Shown here: positions 37,022-43,526 of the stretch, piece by piece
Position numbering within the stretch: position 1 is the first letter of the stretch
Layout: every line of letters begins with the position of its first letter
Assembly (NCBI GenBank): GCA_034096865.1
Contig: JAWQFJ010009464.1
Coordinates: 20,001 to 63,526, forward strand
Direction of reading: 5' to 3'
DNA length: 43,526 nt
Source: Theodoxus fluviatilis
Lineage: Eukaryota; Mollusca; Gastropoda; Cycloneritida; Neritidae
The notes under the pieces: generated by a model
What the model saw: only the letters and a program-made list of their open reading frames with translations
What the model was told of the DNA's origin: nothing
Database searches by the model: none
Position numbers and translations under genes: made by a program

Positions 37022-37405
37022 GCCCCCCCCCCCCCCCAAGTCCAATCCCAACCTCTCCGCGGTTGAGAGTGGGGGGGGGGGGGGGGAGAGACAGAGAGAG
37101 GTGACTCCGCCTGGACTCACCGCTTCTTGACCAACTGGCAATCCTGTTCCTCTACGTAGTGGGGCAGCGTGTTGGCCATGCGCTGCTTCCCGTGTCGGGG
37201 GAGGAAGGGATCCTGGTGGTTGAGGGGAGCTGCTGCTGCGGAAGCAGTCGATCCAACACACCACTTTGGCCCGGACTTCCCCTAGACGGGTGGTCAGATG
37301 GACCCGGTCTGACCAATCGGATGGTTGCGTTTGCCTGAGGTGTCACCATTCTTGTAGGGACTAGGTCCCTCCTTCCCCCCCCCCCCCCCCCCCCCCCCCC
37401 CCCTA
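37022..37405. repeat. Homopolymer C and G runs
   Basis: C-run at 37024-37038, G-run at 37069-37087 and C-run of about 30 at 37375-37404. Such runs are often mis-sequenced, so frames crossing them are unreliable. Confidence 0.9.
37121..37235 (-). CDS. Candidate exon A of an unidentified minus-strand gene
   Basis: The frame reads APLNHQDPFLPRHGKQRMAN, then TLPHYVEEQDCQLVKK, ending at a strong donor aagcg|gtgagt, with an acceptor ctgcttccgcag. Composition and peptide look coding and not repeat-like. I do not recognise the protein. The frame is closed by a stop at 37284, so an upstream exon would be needed. Confidence 0.4.
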
Positions 37406-38054
37406 TCAATAACTTGTTTAGACTAGATCGATTTTCTGGTGACTCCGAAGGCGGCGGGTTATGGGTCAATCGTGTATTGTGAAATTGTGGGAGAACGTCG
37501 CATTTCATGAGTATATCCACGGCGTAGCCCTGGCACGGCGACGCGCTGGTCAATCGCGTAGACCGTGTCCCCTTGTTAGACTCCGTGGTGGGTGGGGAGT
37601 GCCGGGGATGAATTCATTCTCATTCAATCATGGAAAATGCAAAGAGAAAAAAAACACACCCTTCTAAAAGACGATGAGAGGTCTCCTCCAGTTCGGAGAG
37701 CCTTTCTGACTCTACTGCCCACTTTGATGACGACAGCTGGCCTCGTTTCCTCATCGTACGTTCTGTTGAACAGCAGAATCCAATTAGCAAAGTCTCCCCA
37801 TCTGCCATCGCAAAAACCATCCAAGGCATTGCTGGTGAGCCCAAGCAGGTGAAAAAGCTCAGGAGTGGTGACCTTCTTGTGGAAGTAACCAATAAGTCAC
37901 ACGCTTTCAATCTGCTGAAGGCGTCAACTTTGCAAACGTCCGGGTGAAAATCGAGCCTCACACTAGTCTTAATTCCTGTAAATGAATTATTAGATGCCGA
38001 GACCTTGCCGATCTGACCGAAAGTGACATATTAGAAGAACTGTCGGACCAGAGA

Positions 38055-38633
38055 GTGAGGGGTGTCCGAAAGTTGACAGCCAAACGTGATGGTGTGATCA
38101 AGCCCTCCAACACGATCCTGTTGACTTTTGGTACCCCCACTCTCCCTTCCTTTGTGAAGGCCGGCTACCTTCGAATTGTTGTTGACTCTTTTATCGCCAA
38201 CCCACTACGTTGTTTTAAGTGCCAGCAGTTCCGACATCATCAGGACTCTTGCAGTCGCACTGCCCGCTGTGGGCGATGTGGTGGTGATGACCACACTGAT
38301 GATGGCTGCCGCAACACCCCGAAATGTGCCAACTGTTCTGGCTCTCACCCGTCTTTCTCTCGCGACTGTCCTAAGTGGCAACACGGGAGAGAAATTCAGA
38401 GGGTGAGAATCACCAAGAACATACCCTTCCCAGAGGCGAGACGACTTGTAGAGGCTGCGACGAGGCCTCCAACTGATCCTTCGTATGCCTCTGCAGTCAA
38501 GTCCGTCAAGTCTGTGGCTTGCCAAACCACCGTCACATGGCTGAAGGGTGACAAGCAAAAAGCCGTGTCAGTCGGTATCTGCTACTGTCCAGACGACTTC
38601 TGGAGAGACGCTCAGGAAGATTACGAAGGGTAG
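38055..38633 (+). pseudogene. LINE ORF1 (gag-like) fragment with CCHC zinc knuckles
   Basis: 192-codon frame. CFKCQQFRHHQDSC, then CGRCGGDDHTDDGC and CANCSGSHPSFSRDC are three nucleic-acid-binding knuckles at residues ~53-106 as in I-clade ORF1 proteins. The N-terminal third lies in other frames (37690-38030), and the last ~20 residues run past the internal deletion. Confidence 0.82.
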
Positions 38634-39309
38634 CATTCTGAGTGTGACATTCTTCAGCGTGAAGATTAACAGTATCGTGAAGTGTCTTCCTCCCGGAATT
38701 CACTCTTTTTTATATGTGGATGATTTTCTAAACCTTTGCCATGCCAAAAGCATGGATCTTAACGAGAGGCAGCTGCAACTGTCTCTCAATTGTCTTGTGG
38801 ATTGGTCGGGTTCGAACGGTTTTCAATTTTCTTCGTCGAAAACTGTGTGCATGCACTTTTGTGCATGTCGCAGATTACACCCAAATCCTGTTTTGCTTCT
38901 AGATGCATTTCCTTTACCTGTTTCTTGGAATCCTCTTCGACAGACGTTAGACTTTTATACCGCATCTTACATATTTACTATCAAATGTACCAAGGCACTC
39001 AACATACTTAGAGTTGTTGCTCACTCCCACTGGGAAGGAGGTAGCAGTTAAAACTCCTCTATTGTGCCTTGGTACGCTCCAAACTAGATTACGGTTGTTT
39101 TCTGTATGGGTCAGCTCGCAAGTCATACTTGTCGATGCTTGACCAAGTACACGTCAGGGTTTACGATCAGTCCTCGGTGCCTTCCGCACCTCTCCTGTGG
39201 AGAGTTTATATGCGGAGGCACGCGAGCCTCCACTTCATTTACGTAGGCGCAAGCTTGCGTTGCAGTACGTAATTCGTGTAAGTTCTAACCCAACCAATCC
39301 TACTTATCT

Positions 39310-40281
39310 TTGTGTTGTCCGGCCGAAGTTTCCGCACCTTTACGCGGTCAAGCCCAGCTGTATTCCCCCCGTTGGGGATACGAGTTGAGGAGGATATCGC
39401 GGCGGCAAACGTTCGGTTGGACACAATTTTTAATTTTTACCTACCCTTTGTATCTGTCACCGCCGTGGCTCATGCCAGAGCCTGTTGTTTTATTACAATT
39501 AACAACATTTGTCCAGAGTGCTGCCCTCCCTCACACTTATAAGAGTGAATTCCGGGAAATTGTATCTAAATGTGTAGATTTTTACCCACTATATACAGAT
39601 GGTTCTAAAGACGGGGATCATGTGGCAGCTGTTGTTGCCCGCGACTCCGTCTTGCGCTTTCGCCTTCTGGATGGGACTTCGATCTACTCCGCAGAGCTTA
39701 GTGCATTTGAGGCCGCTGACACGAGCCCTTGTGGTCTCTGACTCGCTATCGGGATTACAGGCTCTGCGGGGTAGAGAGATTTCCCATCCATATCTGTTCG
39801 GCAGTTTTGTCTATCTTTGTCAGCTACATTGTGGGGGTACTGATGTCGCCCTCTGCTGGGCCCTAGCCATATGGGCATCCCGTAGAATGAGAGAGCAGAT
39901 CAGGCTGCCAAGTCTGCTCTCTCCTTTCCCATGTCCCCGGGCAGGATCCCGGCGGGCGACCTGGTACCCCGTATTAACAAATACAATTCTAATATGCGTC
40001 AGGCTGACTGGGACGGCAGGGCACATAACAAACTTCACGAAATAGCGTCTGTGTGGGGTGAGCGACTCTCCCCCACATCGCTCACTAGAAGAGAGGAAGT
40101 TGTGCTCTGCCGTTCCCGGATTGGCCAATCTGTTCTGACCCATTCCTATTTGTTGCGGTCGGAGCCTCCACCGGAGTGCCGTACCTGCCAGTGCAGGCTC
40201 ACCATGCGGCACGTTCTGGTGGAGTGCCTTCGACTTGCTCATCTACGGAGTGGGTCGAGCAGTCTGTCTGACTTTTTTTAA
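39310..40281 (+). pseudogene. LINE RNase H and C-terminal fragment, frameshifted
   Basis: RNase H motif residues D (YTDGSK) and E (YSAELSA) in the 39310-39741 frame; the continuing VVSDSL in the 39599 frame; and the terminal Cys-rich segment in the 39931-40281 frame. At least two frameshifts separate them. Confidence 0.8.
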
Positions 40282-40340
40282 AGATACTCTAGCTGTGATA
40301 AAATTTTTGATAAATTCTGAATATTATTCTCGTCTATGAG

Positions 40341-40563
40341 CAGGGCCGGATCTAGGGGGGGTGCTGGGGGTGCTCGAGCACCCCCCCCCAAAAAAAAAAA
40401 AAAAAAAAAAAAAAAACCTCCGTGGCAGCCGGGAGTTGGGGGAAGGAGGGAGGGGGGGGGGGGGGGTGGTTGCTCAAATATGTTGATCTACTTCCCACCT
40501 CATCGGATATCGGCACACTTTGCTTGGTAGCAGAGACAGTATAGTTAGTAAAAAGCTTGGGAA

Positions 40564-40596
<33 letters not shown>

Positions 40597-40986
40597 TAAA
40601 AGATGCTGGGCCCAGATGCTGTACTACTCTCCACTTGGTATAAGCACACTCTACTTGGCAGCCAAGGTAGCTGGGGAGGGAGGGGGGGGGGGGAGGGGTG
40701 CTGCTATAATTAAGATGCCTTCCTTTTGCTACTCGCACAGACAAATCAAACCCGGGCAGAGACAGGAAGAATCTGTGACCAAACGAAAAACTCTTGGAAA
40801 TGACCGCACTGCCAGATTGCACAGATTTGCACCATTTTTCTCAAAATTTTCCGGGGGGGCATGCCCCGGACCCCCCTAGAGGGGCGTGCCTGCTTCGCAG
40901 GCACGCACTCGTGGCTTCGCCACTTCGATGAGAAGACCCTAAAACAATTTTAAGCACCCCCCCTCAAAAAACTTTGATCCGGCCCT
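40341..40986. mobile_element. hAT-like non-autonomous element
   Basis: Starts CAGGGCCGGATCTAGG and ends TTTGATCCGGCCCTA, giving inverted ends (GGGCCGGATC). TATGAG (40335-40340) repeats just after it (40986-40991), giving a partial target duplication of 6-7 bp (8 bp expected for hAT). It inserted in the tail of the LINE relic. Inside are A-, C- and G-runs and two tight hairpins at 40884-40906 and 40911-40923. No transposase. Confidence 0.68.
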
Positions 40987-41394
40987 ATGAGTCGTACTAT
41001 GTTTCATTGTTTTCGATATTTCTCCACTTACCTCATCTGAGATAATCTTTTAATTGCACATTTTTACTCAGTGGAAGTATGTTGTGGCCTTGAATGGCCT
41101 TCACAGCTGATTAGCCCTTGGGCTCCATCCACCTTTGGAGTGCTTTGTCGGTGACGAGGGGAATCGAGATGTGACATTTTGCCATATCGCCCTTTATGCT
41201 TTTTCGTGTTTGAAGGCTCTACACAGCCTTTGCTGGCTGATGGGCTGTGGGACTCGATTTAATGGATTTTCTGTCACTAGTTATGCGAATTGTACTAGAC
41301 TCCGCTATCGCGGAGAGTTCTAATACCTTTCTGAAAGTGGATGTTTCTTAACGCTGTGGCCTTAAATAGCCTACAAGGCTGATATCCCCCAAAA
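40987..41394 (+). repeat. Cluster of SINE-like tails
   Basis: Three copies of the GGCCTTnAATnGCCTnCAnnGCTGATnnGCC-type tail lie near 41087-41135, 41211-41250 and 41355-41405. They share the hairpin and CTCCATCC end with copies elsewhere in the window. Confidence 0.5.
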
Positions 41395-41951
41395 CTCCAT
41401 CCAGCCATCTTCCGTGCCCACATAACAGCCGATGACATCTCGCTCTTGCCAGTCAACATCAGGCACGGCTTCTCGGAGCAGATGTAGCACAGTTCTCAGG
41501 CAGCGCCAGTAGAATTCTTTTCCTTCCTCTCGTACGTCAAACAGTCTGATGTTATTCTTCACCGACTGTAGCTCTAGCTTCTCGTACTGTCTCTGTCTCG
41601 TTCAGTCTTTCCAGGCGTTCACTGGTGACGTCACTCAGCTTCTGTCTCAATTTGCATTGCTCAGTTTGGATTCCTTGTTTTAATTCTGACAGATGTTGGA
41701 ACTGCGTCTGAGATCTATTAGCTGTTTCCTGGATTGCGAGTTTCATGCATGTGCTCCTGCTGGTCACAGAGATCCTTCATAAATGACTTTGTATACACGA
41801 CGTCACTCTGTAAGCTGTCAAATCTGTCACCAATCACTTTCGATAGACCTGCATTTATTTCTGACATCTGCGACCGCAGTGCTTCCAGCGCGTTGAGCAC
41901 ATCAGGAACATGTGTTTCGGTATCAGTAGGCTGATCTGTCTGTTTCGGCAT
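41395..41951 (-). pseudogene. Frameshifted LINE ORF1-type coiled-coil relic
   Basis: Three successive frames read as one protein: TETHVPDVLNALEALRSQMS... (to ~41722), then a Gln/Glu/Lys heptad region (41740-41590), then NNIRLFDVREEGKEF...LREAVPDVDWQERDVIGC (41562-41400). A coiled coil followed by a NNIRLF..V.E..-type motif is the layout of L1/CR1-style ORF1 proteins. At least two frameshifts break it. Its start merges with the minisatellite. Identity is inferred from layout. Confidence 0.6.
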
Positions 41952-43526
41952 CAGTAGGCTGATCTGTCTGTTTCGGCATCAGTAGGCTGATCTGTCTGTG
42001 TTTCGGTATCAGTAGGCTGAGCTGTCTGTGTTTCGGTATCAGTAGGCTGATCTGTCTGTGTTTCGGTATCAGTAGGCTGATCTGTCTGTGTTTCGGTATC
42101 AGTAGGCTGATCTGTCTGTGTTTCGGCATCAGTAGGCTGATCTGTGTTTCGGTATCAGTAGGCTGATCTGTGTTTCGGTATCAGTAGGCTGATCTGTCTG
42201 TGTTTTGGTATCAGTAGGCTGATCTGTCTGTGTTTCGGTATCAGTAGGCTGATCTGTCTGTGTTTCGGTATCAGTAGGCTGATCTGTCTGTGTTTCGGTA
42301 TCAGTAGGCTGAGCTGTCTGTGTTTCGGTATCAGTAGGCTGATCTGTCTGTGTTTCGGTATCAGTAGGCTGATCTGTCTGTGTTTCGGTATCAGTAGGCT
42401 GATCTGTGTTTCGGTATCAGTAGGCTGATCTGTCTGTGTTTCGGTATCAGTAGGCTGATCTGTCTGTGTTTCGGTATCAGTAGGCTGATCTGTCTGTGTT
42501 TCGGTATCAGTAGGCTGATCTGTCTGTGTTTCGGTATCAGTAGGCTGATCTGTCTGTGTTTCGGTATCAGTAGGCTGATCTGTGTTTCGGTATCAGTAGG
42601 CTGATCTGTCTGTGTTTCGGTATCAGTAGGCTGATCTGTGTTTCGGTATCAGTAGGCTGATCTGTCTGTGTTTCGGTATCAGTAGGCTGATCTGTCTGTG
42701 TTTCGGTATCAGTAGGCTGATCTGTCTGTGTTTCGGTATCAGTAGGCTGATCTGTCTGTGTTTCGGTATCAGTAGGCTGATCTGTGTTTCGGTATCAGTA
42801 GGCTGATCTGTCTGTGTTTCGGTATCAGTAGGCTGATCTGTCTGTGTTTCGGTATCAGTAGGCTGATCTGTCTGTGTTTCGGTATCAGTAGGCTGATCTG
42901 TGTTTCGGTATCAGTAGGCTGATCTGTCTGTGTTTCGGTATCAGTAGGCTGATCTGTCTGTGTTTCGGTATCAGTAGGCTGATCTGTCTGTGTTTCGGTA
43001 TCAGTAGGCTGATCTGTCTGTGTTTCGGTATCAGTAGGCTGATCTGTGTTTCGGTATCAGTAGGCTGATCTGTCTGTGTTTCGGTATCAGTAGGCTGATC
43101 TGTCTGTGTTTCGGTATCAGTAGGCTGATCTGTGTTTCGGTATCAGTAGGCTGATCTGTCTGTGTTTCGGTATCAGTAGGCTGATCTGTGTTTCGGTATC
43201 AGTAGGCTGATGTGTCTGTGTTTCGGTATCAGTAGGCTGATCTGTGTTTCGGTATCAGTAGGCTGATCTGTGTTTCGGTATCAGTAGGCTGATCTGTCTG
43301 TGTTTCGGTATCAGTAGGCTGATCTGTCTGTGTTTCGGTATCAGTAGGCTGATCTGTGTTTCGGTATCAGTAGGCTGATCTGTCTGTGTTTCGGTATCAG
43401 TAGGCTGATCTGTCTGTGTTTCGGTATCAGTAGGCTGATCTGTGTTTCGGTATCAGTAGGCTGATCTGTCTGTGTTTCGGTATCAGTAGGCTGATCTGTC
43501 TGTGTTTCGGTATCAGTAGGCTGACC
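41925..43526. repeat. 26/28/30 bp minisatellite, runs off right edge
   Basis: More than 50 units of CTGATCTGTCTGTGTTTCGG + TATCAGTAGG (30 bp). Variants lack CTGT (26 bp) or TG (28 bp, two units at the left edge). Left-edge units also read TTTCGGCATC. The 30 and 26 bp forms are interspersed. The array is not ended within the window. Confidence 0.95.

Larger units (their letters stand above)
37520..40330 (+). mobile_element. Internally deleted I/Nimb-type LINE relic
   Basis: An RNase-H-carrying non-LTR element. In order: an ATG at 37630 with a gag-like ORF1 broken by frameshifts (SWPRFLIVRSVEQQNP...); zinc knuckles near 38210-38375; then, after a jump at about 38635, RT in SILSVTFFSVKINSI...YVDDF (38640-38730); thumb pieces (VRSKLDYGCFLYGSARKSYL near 39070; RRRKLALQYVI near 39255); RNase H with TDGSKDG (39593) and AELSAFEA (39690), the third Asp being in another frame (VSDSLSGL, 39740); and a C-terminal RIGQSVLTHSYLL...PPECRTC (40120-40190). 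The apurinic endonuclease and RT fingers are deleted. Dead element; its ends are approximate. Confidence 0.85.

Noticed and set aside
40352..40822. 156-codon minus-strand Pro-rich ORF
   Set aside because: Made of homopolymer G/C and A runs inside a transposable element.
41925..43526. CRISPR-like array
   Set aside because: Units are contiguous with no unique spacers, the length steps are CTGT/TG slippage, and the genome is eukaryotic. It is a minisatellite.

Overview
This is eukaryotic, intron-rich DNA from an invertebrate nuclear genome. Mollusc, and probably gastropod, is my best guess; it rests on gene structure and repeat style and is an inference. Three genes can be reconstructed exon by exon with consistent splice sites and phases. 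(1) The 5' part of EIF4E2/4EHP, a cap-binding translational repressor, lies on the minus strand (ATG at 1758) and runs off the left edge. (2) A complete six-exon MED4 (Mediator subunit 4) lies on the plus strand, 1932-14754, 242 codons. These two start codons face away from each other across only 173 bp, so they probably share a bidirectional promoter. (3) A complete nine-exon gene lies on the minus strand, 34524 down to 18366, 434 codons. It encodes a secreted protein with a signal peptide, an HELMHGVH zinc-metalloprotease-type motif and three C-terminal ShKT six-cysteine domains. MED4 and this gene converge on an intergenic stretch of about 2.6 kb between their candidate poly(A) signals.

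The rest is mostly mobile and satellite DNA. MED4 intron 1 holds a fresh ~1.95 kb head-to-tail duplication (2970-4902 and 4903-6886). Each unit carries a pogo-like TA-flanked MITE, a tRNA-type A/B-box head with two extra B boxes, CRE-like palindromes and long CT tracts. MED4 intron 5 and its 3' flank hold two copies of an ~840 bp repeat with about twenty AAGGTCA/TGACCTT motifs each. The introns of the protease gene contain a MULE-like foldback element with a 9-bp target duplication (21379-21745), two copies of a ~350 bp repeat, a ~42 bp minisatellite, a LINE 3' relic, facing (CA)n and (GT)n tracts, and seven copies of an 80 bp tandem repeat next to a hairpin.

The right fifth is retroelement territory. 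It holds a 5'-truncated LINE with an open 346-codon RT remnant (minus, 35376-36500), a possible two-exon coding fragment of unknown identity (minus, 36903-37235), an internally deleted I/Nimb-type LINE with gag knuckles, the RT YVDD box and RNase H (plus, 37520-40330), a hAT-like TIR element (40341-40986), SINE-like tails, and a frameshifted coiled-coil ORF1 relic. That relic runs into a >1.55 kb minisatellite of 26/28/30 bp units which continues past the window end.

The three host genes have no shared pathway that I can see, apart from the EIF4E2-MED4 promoter. The most novel item is the metalloprotease/ShKT gene. Statements about families come from memory of the families; no search was run.
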